This document shows, piece by piece, positions 1 to 8,355 of a stretch of 64,000 nt of DNA. How positions within the stretch are numbered: the first letter of the stretch is position 1; each line of letters opens with the position of its first letter. The notes beneath the pieces are model-generated. The model was not told the origin of the DNA, searched no databases, and was given only the letters and a program-made list of their open reading frames with translations. The stretch is from Halobellus rufus (GTDB lineage: Archaea > Halobacteriota > Halobacteria > Halobacteriales > Haloferacaceae). The position numbers were made by a program, and so were the translations under genes. The stretch covers positions 104,988 to 168,987 of the forward strand of contig NZ_BBJO01000030.1 in assembly GCF_000739575.1 (NCBI RefSeq), written 5' to 3'.

Positions 1-1
1 G

Positions 2-508
2 GCGCAGCTCCGAAATCGGATCCACTCGCTCCTCGAAGAGCGAGATCTGCCCGAGGAGCGGCGAGAGGAGGTACTCAGGGCGCTCGACGTCGACGAACTC
101 GCGATCAGGGAGATACTGGTCCCGGTCGAGGAGATCGTCGCGCTCTCGACGACCGCCTCGCCGGAGGAGAACTTCGAGCGGATACGGAGCACGCCACACA
201 CCCGGTTCCCGCTCGTCGGCGACGATCTGAGCGACTTCCGCGGCATCGTGTACGCCCCATCGATCATCGACCACTACGAGGCGCTGCAGTCCGGTGAGCT
301 GTCCTTCTCGGAGGTCGCCGCGCCGCCGATGACGCTCGCGGCGGGGACGAACATCAGCGACGCGTTCGACCAGTTCCAAACGGAGGATCAGGAGTTAGCG
401 CTCGTCATCGAAGACGGCGAGGTCGTCGGACTTCTCACCGCGACCGACGCCCTCGAGGCGGTGATGGGCGAACTCGAAGACCCGCTGGATCGAAACACGG
501 AGACGTGA
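2..508 (+). CDS. CBS-domain transporter-associated protein (HlyC/CorC-CNNM type), 3' part only
   Basis: The frame is open from base 2, so the gene starts upstream of the window; only about 168 C-terminal residues are visible. The segment IREILVPVEEIVAL followed by two CBS-like modules (ending TATDALEAVMGELEDP) matches the cytosolic part of DUF21/CNNM (HlyC/CorC) membrane proteins, in which a CBS pair follows the membrane domain. Such proteins are linked to Mg2+ or other cation transport, and CBS pairs usually bind adenine nucleotides. The membrane half is not in view, so the family call is an inference from the C-terminus. It converges on the metal permease downstream. Confidence 0.75.
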   Translation, partial: AQLRNRIHSLLEERDLPEERREEVLRALDVDELAIREILVPVEEIVALSTTASPEENFERIRSTPHTRFPLVGDDLSDFRGIVYAPSIIDHYEALQSGELSFSEVAAPPMTLAAGTNISDAFDQFQTEDQELALVIEDGEVVGLLTATDALEAVMGELEDPLDRNTET

Positions 509-578
509 GGGATCGCCGAGCGACCGACGGTCGTCGCTCTCGCTGACGACCCAGCGCACGAGAGGACGACCCTCTCGC

Positions 579-1844
579 TCAGAGAACCCCGAACCCGAAG
601 TCGGCGAACGGCCAGAAGTAGTAGACGAGCACGCCGGTGATGAGCGCGGGAATCGTCGTGTAGATCGTCGCGATGATGGCCGCTTTCATATCGATGGCCA
701 TCAGGGGGAACAGCGCGTCGCCGTCCTGGCTGATGGCGTTCGCCGTCAGCGCGGAGAACGGAATCGCCCCCTCGGCGTAGAGCCCCGCGAAGACGATCTG
801 CGGTGCACAGCCGGGAATGAGGCCGAGGGCGGCACCCGCGATCGGGGCGAGGACGCCGGCGGCGGCCGCCAGCGCCGCGATGTCGAGATTGAACACGACG
901 ATGCCGTACTCGTAGAGCAGGTACGCGCCGATGACCCAGACGGTGACCATACTCGTCTCCATCGCCGCGTGCTGGAAGGTCTCGTAGGCGCTGGCGAAGT
1001 TTTCGCGGATGCGCCCCGACCCGCCCGTGCCGATGTACCGGCGGCCGACGAAGTGGAGGTAGAACGACAGCACGGTCCCCGTCAGCCCGGCGACGGTGAA
1101 CAGTCCGAAGAACGTCGGGCCGAACTGTAGCGGCACGTCCGGTGCCCCGCGCGCGAGGTACAGCACGCCGGCGACCGCCCCGGCGATCGCGACGAACCAC
1201 CAGACGACGTGGACTCCGTGGGTCACCGTCATCAGGAGACCGTTGGCAGTCGCGCCGTCGTTGGGGGTGTGTCCGCAGCTGTCCGCGTCCGCGATCGGAA
1301 CGCTCGGCCCTCCTTCGGCCACGTTCCGCGTCGCGAACCCGCCGTCGGTGACCGGCCGACTGAGCCGGTCGACCGCGCGGTCGACGCGTCCGATGCCGAG
1401 TCCCCAGCCGTCGATCGCGTATCCGAACAGGATCGCGGAGACGAACGCGAGCCCGTAGGCGTACACCGCCGCCTCCGGCGCGAGGGCGATGATGACGAAC
1501 GCCGCGTCGCCGGCGGTTGCGGCGAGCGTGGCGACGACCGTCCCGAAGCTGATCGTCCCGCGGATGTACAGCGGCATCGCGATGATCGCGCCGCCGCAAC
1601 CCGGCGTCAGGCCGAGCAGCGCCCCGGCGATGGGCTGCAGCCGCTCGTTGTTCTCTAAGAACGAGACCAGCCGGCCGCCCGTCCGGTACTGGACGTAGCC
1701 GAACAGCAAGACCGTGACCGCGACGAACGCGCTGACCTGTACGAACCCGTCGCGGACGGAGAAGACGAAGATCTCCCAGACGGCGTCCGGGACCTGTCCG
1801 AACGGGACGAGCGCTCCGGCGTCGGTGTGCAGCGAGGGGATCAC
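579..1844 (-). CDS. Putative 10-TM heavy-metal (manganese) transporter
   Basis: A 421-residue, very hydrophobic protein with about ten membrane segments. It contains two similar cores: LGLTPGCGGAIIAMPLY at about residues 78-94 and LGLIPGCAPQ at about 340-349. The duplicated PGC motif inside helices is typical of the putative 10-TM heavy-metal exporter family (ArsP_2 type, often annotated as manganese transporter). A hydrophilic loop near the middle (about 165-205) separates the halves. The upstream region contains a DtxR-type palindrome at 1999-2014, which supports regulation by Mn or Fe. The transported ion and direction are inferred from the family and this box, not shown. Confidence 0.72.
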   Translation of the reverse strand: MIPSLHTDAGALVPFGQVPDAVWEIFVFSVRDGFVQVSAFVAVTVLLFGYVQYRTGGRLVSFLENNERLQPIAGALLGLTPGCGGAIIAMPLYIRGTISFGTVVATLAATAGDAAFVIIALAPEAAVYAYGLAFVSAILFGYAIDGWGLGIGRVDRAVDRLSRPVTDGGFATRNVAEGGPSVPIADADSCGHTPNDGATANGLLMTVTHGVHVVWWFVAIAGAVAGVLYLARGAPDVPLQFGPTFFGLFTVAGLTGTVLSFYLHFVGRRYIGTGGSGRIRENFASAYETFQHAAMETSMVTVWVIGAYLLYEYGIVVFNLDIAALAAAAGVLAPIAGAALGLIPGCAPQIVFAGLYAEGAIPFSALTANAISQDGDALFPLMAIDMKAAIIATIYTTIPALITGVLVYYFWPFADFGFGVL

Positions 1845-1998
1845 GAATCCGATCTCTCTGTACCGGGGTCGCCGGCGATGGGTGTCCGTAGCCAGTTCCC
1901 GCGCGTTCGCGGATCGATTCCCTGTCGGTGAATCATTTCTCTTGGTACCCTGTACTGCGCGGGGATATAAAAATTATATTGTCTACTCAAATTATAAG

Positions 1999-2014
1999 TT
2001 TAGACTAATCTAAA
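1999..2014. promoter_or_regulatory. Candidate DtxR/IdeR-family operator
   Basis: TTTAGACTAATCTAAA is a perfect 6-base inverted repeat with a 4-base centre. It resembles the TTAGGNNANCCTAA consensus bound by DtxR-family metal regulators, which exist in haloarchaea (SirR/Idr type). It sits about 155 bases before the start of the minus-strand metal permease and next to TATA-like DNA. Confidence 0.5.
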
Positions 2015-2137
2015 AAACTAGGGCCACTCGTATTCGGCCGTTATGCCTCCCCACTCGATCGATAACGCTGACGCTCGACGCGTCGACTCCCACCGGGCCT
2101 CCGCAGGCGTCGCCGAACCCACTCGCTCTCGACAGCC

Positions 2138-2153
2138 TTTACCGGACGGTAAA
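2138..2153. promoter_or_regulatory. Palindromic operator before pirin gene
   Basis: TTTACCGGACGGTAAA has perfect 6-base arms (TTTACC/GGTAAA) with a 4-base centre and ends 18 bases before the pirin ATG, over the expected TATA position. The same arms and spacing recur at 3029-3044 before the next gene, so one regulator probably controls both. Confidence 0.6.
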
Positions 2154-2171
2154 CGAACTGGGTAGACAGCG

Positions 2172-2972
2172 ATGGACGAGCCTGAATCCGTCAACGGCGG
2201 GGTAGTCGCCGGCCAGCGCGTCCGACACGGGACCGGCGTGCACTCGACCCGCGCGTTTCCGACGAGCGACTACGCGTCGCATCTGGACCCGTTCGTGTTG
2301 TTCGAGCAGTTCTACATCGATCCCGACCGGGGGTTCCCGATGCACGCCCACCGCGGTTTCGAGATCCTCTCGTACATGATCGACGGGGGGATGGCCCACG
2401 AGGACTCCCTCGGCGTATCCAACACCGCGTACGCGGGCGAGGCGATGCGGATCACCGCCGGCTGCGGCGTCCGCCACTCGGAGTTCCCCGCCGACGGTGC
2501 GGCCTGCACGGGGCTGCAGTTGTGGGTGAACCTCCCCAGGGAGGACAAGGAGGTCGAGCCGAGCTACGCGGACGCCGATGCCGACGATCTCCCCACCGAA
2601 GATGCCGACGGCGCGACCGTGACGACGGTCGTCGGCGACGGCTCGCCGCTCTCACTCAGAACGCCGATGGAGTACCTCGACGTCGTCGTCGACGGTGGGG
2701 GACGGGGTTCCGCGGTCGACGAGGGGTGGACGTGGTCGCGTCCGGAAGACTGGGCGGGTTTCCTCTACGGCGTCTCGGGGAGCGGAACCGTCGACTGCGC
2801 GGGTGGCCGCTCCGCCGACGGTGCGGCCTTCGGCGAGGGCGACGCCCTCCCGGTTGCCGCCGACGCCGTCGCCGACGTCGAACTCCGAAGCGACGAGGGG
2901 CTCCGCGTCGTCGCGGTCGCGGGCGAGCCACACGACGAACCGATCCGACAGCGCGGCCCGTTCGTACTGTAG
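2172..2972 (+). CDS. Pirin family protein
   Basis: A 266-residue bicupin of the pirin family. The metal site of human pirin (His56, His58, His101, Glu103) is matched by H58 and H60 in FPMHAHRGFE and by H102 and E104 in GVRHSE. Family members act as quercetin 2,3-dioxygenase-like enzymes or redox-sensitive regulators; the substrate here is unknown. The gene is read in the same direction as the flavoprotein gene at 3076, and both carry the operator TTTACC-N4-GGTAAA, so a joint redox-related role is likely by inference. Confidence 0.88.
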   Translation: MDEPESVNGGVVAGQRVRHGTGVHSTRAFPTSDYASHLDPFVLFEQFYIDPDRGFPMHAHRGFEILSYMIDGGMAHEDSLGVSNTAYAGEAMRITAGCGVRHSEFPADGAACTGLQLWVNLPREDKEVEPSYADADADDLPTEDADGATVTTVVGDGSPLSLRTPMEYLDVVVDGGGRGSAVDEGWTWSRPEDWAGFLYGVSGSGTVDCAGGRSADGAAFGEGDALPVAADAVADVELRSDEGLRVVAVAGEPHDEPIRQRGPFVL

Positions 2973-3028
2973 TCGGACCGTTCGTCCTCTGGACCCGGTC
3001 ACCCGTTCTCCTGTCTCCCAGCCTGAAT

Positions 3029-3044
3029 TTTACCAGATGGTAAA
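3029..3044. promoter_or_regulatory. Palindromic operator before short flavoprotein gene
   Basis: TTTACCAGATGGTAAA repeats the arms and spacing of the 2138-2153 element with a different centre. It ends 31 bases before the ATG at 3076. Its position inside any longer upstream frame supports the short start chosen for the flavoprotein. Confidence 0.6.
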
Positions 3045-3075
3045 CTACTTCTGCGAGCGGTCGGTTCGTCCGAAT

Positions 3076-3636
3076 ATGGTAGACGTAGCAGTGGTTGGCG
3101 GTGGCCCGGCCGGACTGAGCGCGGCGCTGTACGCCGCGAAGAACGACCTCGAAACGGTCGTCTTCGACACCGACGAGTCGTGGATGCACAAGGCGCACCT
3201 GTTCAACTACCCCGCGGTCCGGAGCGTCAGCGGCGACGAGTTCCTCGCGCTCGCGCGGGGACAGGCCCGCGACCGCGGCGCGGACCTCGTCGACGCCGAG
3301 GTCACCTCGGTCGAAGAGAGCGGGGAGGGCTTCGCCGTCGCCACCGAGGACGACGAGTACGAGGCGACCTACGTCGTCCTCGCGACCGGCGGCGACCGGA
3401 GTCTCGCGGAGGATCTCGGGTGTGACTTCACCGACGAGGACGTCGTCGACGTGACGCTCGATATGGAGACGTCGGTCGAGAACGTCTACGCGACCGGCGC
3501 GATGGGCCGCCCCGAGAAGTGGCAGGCCGTCATCGCCGCGGGCGACGGCGCGGCCGCCGTCCTCGACATCCTCTCGAAGGAGAAGGGCGAGTACTACCAC
3601 GACTTCGATATGCCGTCTGACGTCCCCGAGCTATAG
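3076..3636 (+). CDS. Short thioredoxin reductase-like FAD-dependent oxidoreductase
   Basis: A 186-residue protein that begins MVDVAVVGGGPAGLSAALYA, the dinucleotide-binding GxGxxG fold of the thioredoxin reductase-like flavoproteins, and continues with YVVLATGG and YATGAMG near the C-terminal FAD contacts. It lacks the CxxC active site and has no NADPH domain insert, so it is not a functional thioredoxin reductase; its partner is unknown. The frame stays open upstream, but the operator at 3029-3044 and the Rossmann motif at the very N-terminus favour this ATG. Confidence 0.82.
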   Translation: MVDVAVVGGGPAGLSAALYAAKNDLETVVFDTDESWMHKAHLFNYPAVRSVSGDEFLALARGQARDRGADLVDAEVTSVEESGEGFAVATEDDEYEATYVVLATGGDRSLAEDLGCDFTDEDVVDVTLDMETSVENVYATGAMGRPEKWQAVIAAGDGAAAVLDILSKEKGEYYHDFDMPSDVPEL

Positions 3637-3683
3637 ATCGGGTCGGAGTCGACGGCCCACGGAGAACGGTAGGCGTCCCTAAT

Positions 3684-4325
3684 TCACGATTTCTCGCAGT
3701 CGTCCGATCCCTCGGGGCCGCAGTACAGCGAGTCGAGCACGAACTCGTCGATGGCTTCTCGGGCCTCTCGGGGGGCGTCCTCGTGACCGAGCGCGAGCCG
3801 TCGCTCTCGGGCGGCGTGGATCAGGTCGGTGATGAGCTGACCCATCCGGTCGGCGTCGACGTCTCTGAACTCTCCCCGCTCGATCCCGCGCTCGATGGCG
3901 TCGACGATGCTGTCGCTGAGGCGGTCGTAGTGCTCGTTGAACCGTTCGCGGTGCGCGTCGTCGTGCTGGGCCGAGGCGTACAGCTCGTGGAACACCCGCA
4001 TCCGCTCCCAGTGCGAGAAGTTCTCGCACTCCGGTCCGAGCAGACAGCGGTCGATGCGCCGGTCCAGTTCCTCCCGCGGCGTCGTCTCCTCGTCGACCGC
4101 GACGCTGCCCTCGTACTGGTCGATGACGTACTCCAGAAACGACGAGAGCAGATCGTACTTCCCGTCGAAGTGGTAGTGGATCACCTGCCGCGAGAGGTCC
4201 ATCTCCGCCCCGATGTCGCGGACGCGAAGGTCCTTGTACCCGTGTTTGCGCAGCGCCCGGAAGGTGGCCTCCATAATCACCTCGCGGGTGTCGCCCGCGT
4301 CGACCGTCCCGTCCGATTCGCTCAT
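3684..4325 (-). CDS. TetR/AcrR family transcriptional regulator
   Basis: A 213-residue protein with an N-terminal helix-turn-helix at about residues 13-58 (REVIMEATFRALRKHGYKDL, then MDLSRQVIHYHFDGK), the standard TetR DNA-binding domain, followed by a helical ligand domain. It lies convergent to the flavoprotein gene. The TTTACC-N4-GGTAAA sites nearby are of a size and symmetry that a TetR dimer could bind, but I find no copy before this gene, so the link is only a guess. Confidence 0.88.
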   Translation of the reverse strand: MSESDGTVDAGDTREVIMEATFRALRKHGYKDLRVRDIGAEMDLSRQVIHYHFDGKYDLLSSFLEYVIDQYEGSVAVDEETTPREELDRRIDRCLLGPECENFSHWERMRVFHELYASAQHDDAHRERFNEHYDRLSDSIVDAIERGIERGEFRDVDADRMGQLITDLIHAARERRLALGHEDAPREAREAIDEFVLDSLYCGPEGSDDCEKS

Positions 4326-4490
4326 AGCCGCCTCTTGTGCGGGGAGTCACATATCGGTTTCTTCCGAGGCGTGCGGAACTCGAAGCAACCCGGGTGAAGT
4401 GCGACGAAATCCGCCGAAACTGGCGTTCATCGACGTCGGCTTTCATTATTGCGGGCCGGAGACTCCCGCTCGAGGAGCCAGTAGTTACCG

Positions 4491-4886
4491 ATGTACTTCG
4501 AGATCCCACTCCAGTTCGGTCGATTCGATCCGCTCGACGGCGTCGTCGTCTTCGCGGTCAGCCTGCTCATCGGCGGCGGCGCGATCCACGTCGCGGCCAA
4601 GCACGTGATCGCCCGCGGGGAGCCCGGCGGCCTCACCTTCGAACACGCCGTGCTCACCGCCCTCCTGGGCGCGATCGCGTGGGCGCTGCTGTCGTGGATC
4701 CCGCTGTTCGGCTCGCTGTTCGGGCTCGTCGGCTGGATCGCCGTCATCCGTTGGCGCTACCCCGGCGGCTGGGTCAAAGCCGGCGTCACCGGCGCGGCCG
4801 CGTGGGCCGCGGCGGTCGTCGCCCTCGCCGCCCTGGAACTGATCGGTCTCGGGTCGGTCTCGGCGCTGGGCGTCCCGGGGACGTAA
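4491..4886 (+). CDS. Small integral membrane protein of unknown function
   Basis: A 131-residue hydrophobic protein with about four predicted membrane helices (near residues 17-35, 52-72, 72-88 and 98-120). I do not recognise a named family; such proteins are common in haloarchaea. It is convergent with ipk, whose restored stop codon lies only 8 bases away. Start ATG at 4491 gives the first helix directly. Confidence 0.6.
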   Translation: MYFEIPLQFGRFDPLDGVVVFAVSLLIGGGAIHVAAKHVIARGEPGGLTFEHAVLTALLGAIAWALLSWIPLFGSLFGLVGWIAVIRWRYPGGWVKAGVTGAAAWAAAVVALAALELIGLGSVSALGVPGT

Positions 4887-4894
4887 GTTGAAAA

Positions 4895-5631
4895 TCAGCC
4901 CTCGACGACGGTCCCGACCGACCGCCCGGCGAGGAACCCCTCGAGGCGTCGGGACCGAACACGGACGCCGGCGCGCCGAGGTCCAGCAACGCGCGGATCT
5001 TCGCCGCCATCCCGCCCGTGACGTCGGTGGAGTCGGACCCGCCGAGCGCGTTGGCGACGTCCTCGAACCGGGTGATCCGCGGGACGACCTCCCCCGACTC
5101 GTCGTAGACGCCCGGGACGGTCGAACAGAGCCCGACGCGGTCGGCGTCGAGCGCGCGGGCGAGGTGCGTGACCAGTTCGTCGCCGCTGATGATCGTCGCG
5201 CCCGCTCCCGACTGGGCGATGACGTCGCCGTGCAGCACCGGCACGAACCCCTCCGAGAGCATCGTCGCGGTCGACGCGGTCGGGAGCGACAGCGTCGCGT
5301 CCGCGTCCCGCGCGCCCGCCGAGAGCGGGTGGACCGGGAGGGCGGACACGCCGGCGTCCTGCAACCGCCCGACGACCTCGTCGTTGAGGCGGCGCATCGA
5401 ATCGTGGATCGCCCAGACGCCGTCGGCGTCGTGGCTTCCCTCGGTCGGCGTCACGCCGTGTTTGTCCGCGTGGTGGTGGCCGAAACTGCCCGCCCCGTGG
5501 ACGAGGACGAGTTCCGGGACGTCGGCGTCGGCGATGCTGTCGACGACCCGGTCGAGCGCGTCGTCGTCGACGGTCTCCGGCGTCTCCTTGTCGGTGACGA
5601 CGCTGCCGCCGAGTTTGAGGACGGTCGTCAC
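4895..5631 (-). CDS. ipk: Isopentenyl phosphate kinase, with an apparent 3' frameshift
   Basis: Phosphorylates isopentenyl phosphate to IPP in the archaeal mevalonate pathway. The amino-acid-kinase fold is clear: KLGGSVVTDK at the N-terminus, HGAGSFGHHHADKHG with the conserved catalytic His, GDVIAQSG and DVTGGMAAKI. The GTG start overlaps the mvk stop (GTGA, 5628-5631). Near 4945 the frame is lost: as sequenced, reading runs on for about 55 unrelated residues to 4786 across the convergent gene, whereas adding one base restores a normal tail (DALEGFLAGRSVGTVVEG) ending at 4895. The length from 4895 to 5631 is one base short of whole codons, in agreement. Confidence 0.85.
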
Positions 5632-6674
5632 CGCTGGACCTCCGGGTCCGCGTCGGTACCAGGCGTCTCCACGCGGACGCCCTCGCGGTCCAACTCGGCG
5701 CGGAAGACGTCCTCGCACTCGGCGGTGTACCGGAGCGCGGTGCGCGTCTCCGGCGTCTCGTCGAGCGCGACGATGCACCCGCCGCCGCCCGCGCCGGTGA
5801 GCTTCGCGCCGTGGGCTCCCGCCTCGCGAGCGGCCCACACCATGTTGTCGAGCGTGCGCGAGGAGACCCCGAGCGCCTCCAGCAGCCCGTGATCGAAGTC
5901 CATCAGCCGCCCGAGTTCCGCGAGCAGTTCCGGTTCGGGTTCCGCGTCGGGGTCGGCCTCGGCGAGCAGCGACTCGCCCGTCCGGACGATGTCGCCGATG
6001 CTCTCGACGGTGTCGGCGGCGAAAGCGTACTCCTCGCGGAGGGATCGAACGCCGGCGACGAGTTCGCCGGTGTCGCCCGCGCCGCCGTCGAAGCCGACGA
6101 CGAAGGGGAGGTTCGGCGCGTCGATCCGGCGGCAGTCGTCGCCCTCGACTCTGACCGCCCCGCCCATCGCCGAGCAGAACGTGTCCGCGCGGGAAGCCTG
6201 CCCGTCCTGGACGTCGTACTCGGCGCGATAGGCGCGGTCGGCGACTTCCTCGGGGTCGAGTTCGACGCCCAGTTCGCGCGTGGCGGCGTCGATACCGGCG
6301 ACGACGACGGCCGCCGAGGATCCCAGGCCCGCGCCGAGGGGGATCTCGCTCTCGACGGTGATGTCGAAGCCCGCGTCGGGCGCGTCGGCGGCCTCGCGCG
6401 CCTGCTCGACTGCGGCGTCGACGTACCCGACCGCGGCGTCGACGAGTCCCGCGGGAACGTCGACGTCTGGTCTGTAGTCGGTGTCGCCCGTGTACTCGAC
6501 GGTGAAGCCGTCGAGACTCAGATCTCGGGCCTCGACTCTGATGTGGTCGTCCGCGCGGGCGTCGACGGTGACGGTGGCCCGGCGCTCGATGGCGCACGGC
6601 ACCGCCGGTTCCCCGTAGACGACCGCGTGCTCCCCGAAGAGGTACACCTTCCCGGGGGCGCTCGAAACGGTCAT
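5628..6674 (-). CDS. mvk: Mevalonate kinase
   Basis: A 348-residue GHMP-family kinase that phosphorylates mevalonate for isoprenoid (archaeal lipid) synthesis. It shows SSAPGKVYLFGEHAVVYGEP at the N-terminus, the ATP-binding PLGAGLGSSAAVVVA at about residues 112-126, and KLTGAGGGGC near the C-terminus. It is the first gene of a two-gene unit with ipk, overlapping it by four bases. The next step to IPP therefore lies in the same transcript. Confidence 0.95.
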   Translation of the reverse strand: MTVSSAPGKVYLFGEHAVVYGEPAVPCAIERRATVTVDARADDHIRVEARDLSLDGFTVEYTGDTDYRPDVDVPAGLVDAAVGYVDAAVEQAREAADAPDAGFDITVESEIPLGAGLGSSAAVVVAGIDAATRELGVELDPEEVADRAYRAEYDVQDGQASRADTFCSAMGGAVRVEGDDCRRIDAPNLPFVVGFDGGAGDTGELVAGVRSLREEYAFAADTVESIGDIVRTGESLLAEADPDAEPEPELLAELGRLMDFDHGLLEALGVSSRTLDNMVWAAREAGAHGAKLTGAGGGGCIVALDETPETRTALRYTAECEDVFRAELDREGVRVETPGTDADPEVQR

Positions 6675-6779
6675 ACCGCAGGCATACCGTGGCGGCCGCT
6701 TAAGCTATCCGACCTCGGGAGCGTCGTCGGGAGTCCGGCAGTCGTCGGCGGGGGCGTTCAGCGAGCGCTCGGTGTCGAT

Positions 6780-7079
6780 TCACTCCTCGCCGACGTCGTC
6801 GAGTTCCGAGAGCGCGTCGTCGTCGCCGCGCAGGTGCTTCGCCACGGCCGCGAGCGCGACGAGCAGCACGAGCGCGACGAGGCCGGCGACCGGGAGGCCG
6901 GCCCCACCACCGAACGGACCGCCGCTCGTCGACTCCGTGGCTTCGTCGTCGACGCCGTTTGACGACTCCTCGGGATCGGGTTCGGAGGAGCCCCCGATCG
7001 CGGGAGCCGTGTTGGTCGCGCTGAAACTGAGGCCGTCGTGCAGATGGATCTCGAAGAACGTGAACGATTTTTCGGTCAT
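6780..7079 (-). CDS. Small single-TM protein of unknown function
   Basis: A 99-residue protein with one membrane helix at about residues 64-83 (AGLVALVLLVALAAVA), preceded by a Ser/Gly/Glu-rich stretch and followed by a short acidic tail. No family is recognised. It stands alone, convergent with nothing close and divergent from the uL11 gene. The composition fits a real haloarchaeal gene, but evidence is limited to the reading frame and hydrophobic segment. Confidence 0.5.
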   Translation of the reverse strand: MTEKSFTFFEIHLHDGLSFSATNTAPAIGGSSEPDPEESSNGVDDEATESTSGGPFGGGAGLPVAGLVALVLLVALAAVAKHLRGDDDALSELDDVGEE

Positions 7080-7335
7080 CGCATATCTCGATACGCCGAC
7101 AGGAGTGAAAACCGTTGCGGGGTATCGAGGCGCTTACACGCCTCCACTCGCTCTATCGGCGTCGTGCGATCGGACGCGCAATCGGTTGCAGACGCTACAG
7201 CGATGCGACGCTGCAACGCTCCCACCGCTTCCGCGCTCGCGACGCGCCGGCGGACGTCTCTGCGACCGGCCGTCTACTTCTCTCACACCGATCTCCCGTG
7301 TCCCTCCCTGACACGCCCGCTCGGCCGAAAGAAAA

Positions 7336-7349
7336 CCGTTAAAAGTCGC
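7336..7349 (+). promoter_or_regulatory. Promoter core of uL11 gene
   Basis: CCGTTAAAAGTCGC holds a TATA-like TTAAAA about 27 bases before the ATG at 7368. The identical 14 bases occur at 11961-11974, again exactly 32 bases before a start codon. This spacing fits transcription starting at or next to the start codon. Confidence 0.6.
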
Positions 7350-7367
7350 CGCAGGGTGTTGTCAGGT

Positions 7368-7844
7368 ATGGCTGGAACTATCGAAGTACTCGTTCCCGGC
7401 GGGGAGGCCAACCCTGGTCCGCCGCTCGGTCCGGAACTCGGACCGACCCCGGTGAACGTGCAGGACGTCGTTCAGCAGATCAACGACGAGACGGCCGCGT
7501 TCGACGGGATGGAAGTCCCCGTGACCGTCGAGTACGAGGACGACGGCTCCTTTACGATCTCCGTCGGCGTCCCGCCGACGGCTGAACTGATCAAAGACGA
7601 GGCCGGGTTCGAGACCGGATCCGGCGAACCGCAGAAGGACTTCGTCGCCGACCTGACGGTCGAGCAGGTGAAGAAGATCGCCGAGCAGAAGTCCTCGGAC
7701 CTGCTGTCGTACGACCCCTTCAACGCCTCGAAGGAAGTCGTCGGCACGTGCACCTCCCTCGGTGTCACGATCGAGGGCAACAACCCCCGCGAGTTCAAAA
7801 AGCGGATGGAAGACGGCGAGTACGACGACGTCTTCGCCGAATAA
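7368..7844 (+). CDS. rpl11: Ribosomal protein uL11
   Basis: 158 residues; binds the GTPase-associated region of 23S rRNA at the base of the stalk. MAGTIEVLVPGGEANPGPPL and GPTPVNVQDVV mark the conserved N-terminal domain, and the C-terminal rRNA-binding domain contains DPFNASKEVVGTC. The open frame extends upstream, but this ATG gives the family N-terminus and sits 32 bases after the start of the promoter core. It is separated from uL1 by about 570 bases that include a minus-strand Mop gene, so it is probably its own transcript. Confidence 0.95.
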   Translation: MAGTIEVLVPGGEANPGPPLGPELGPTPVNVQDVVQQINDETAAFDGMEVPVTVEYEDDGSFTISVGVPPTAELIKDEAGFETGSGEPQKDFVADLTVEQVKKIAEQKSSDLLSYDPFNASKEVVGTCTSLGVTIEGNNPREFKKRMEDGEYDDVFAE

Positions 7845-7915
7845 CGTCGAGACCGACGCCGATCTGCGGCCGACGACGTCCCTTCTTCAGTGCGGATTTC
7901 CCACCCCTCGCGAGC

Positions 7916-8125
7916 CTACGCGCTGTCGATCATCACTTCGCTCGCCTTGATCACGGCGTCGACCTCGTCGCCCTCGGCGAGGCCGAGGCGGTCGGCGGAC
8001 CCGCGCGTGATCGTCGACGTGATCGTCTCCCCGTCGCCGAGTTCGACGACGATCTCGGCCATAATCTCGTCCGCATTTACGGATTTCACGGTTCCCGTGA
8101 GTCGGTTTCGAGCACTGAGTGCCAT
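7916..8125 (-). CDS. Small molybdate-binding (Mop/TOBE) protein
   Basis: A 69-residue single Mop/TOBE domain: LSARNRLTGTVKSVNADEIM, then VELGDGETITSTITRGSADR and GDEVDAVIKASEVMI. Such molbindin-like proteins bind molybdate or tungstate oligomerically and serve as storage or sensing modules. It lies between the uL11 and uL1 genes on the opposite strand, without obvious operon partners. The molybdenum hydroxylase and its maturation genes at 34.9-45 kb give it a plausible use. Confidence 0.85.
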   Translation of the reverse strand: MALSARNRLTGTVKSVNADEIMAEIVVELGDGETITSTITRGSADRLGLAEGDEVDAVIKASEVMIDSA

Positions 8126-8355
8126 AGTGAACAGTCGCCGTGAGCGGAGATATACGTGTCGGCGAGCGTGAACGTCTCGAACATCTGGACCGCGGCCGAC
8201 CCCGGCAACCGGACGGGGAGCGGATCGACCGGACGGGAGGCGACCGAACCGTGCAGGTAGTTCCCACGGATCGGGCGTCTCTCCCCCGAAAACGGGCGGT
8301 ACGCGGGAACTGCTTCGACGGACTTAAGGCCGCCATACCCGTTCGATTCGACGAG

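Larger units (their letters stand above)
1845..2171. other. Intergenic region between metal permease and pirin gene
   Basis: This 327-base gap separates two divergent genes. Its A+T-rich part (about 1968-2018) stands out from the surrounding G+C-rich DNA and holds TATA-like sequence for the permease on the minus strand plus the 1999-2014 palindrome. The right end carries the pirin operator at 2138-2153. I see no convincing small gene here. Confidence 0.6.

Noticed and set aside
2695..3075. N-terminal extension of the short flavoprotein
   Set aside because: The extension overlaps the pirin gene, contains the operator at 3029-3044, and lacks sensible composition; the Rossmann motif begins right at the ATG 3076.
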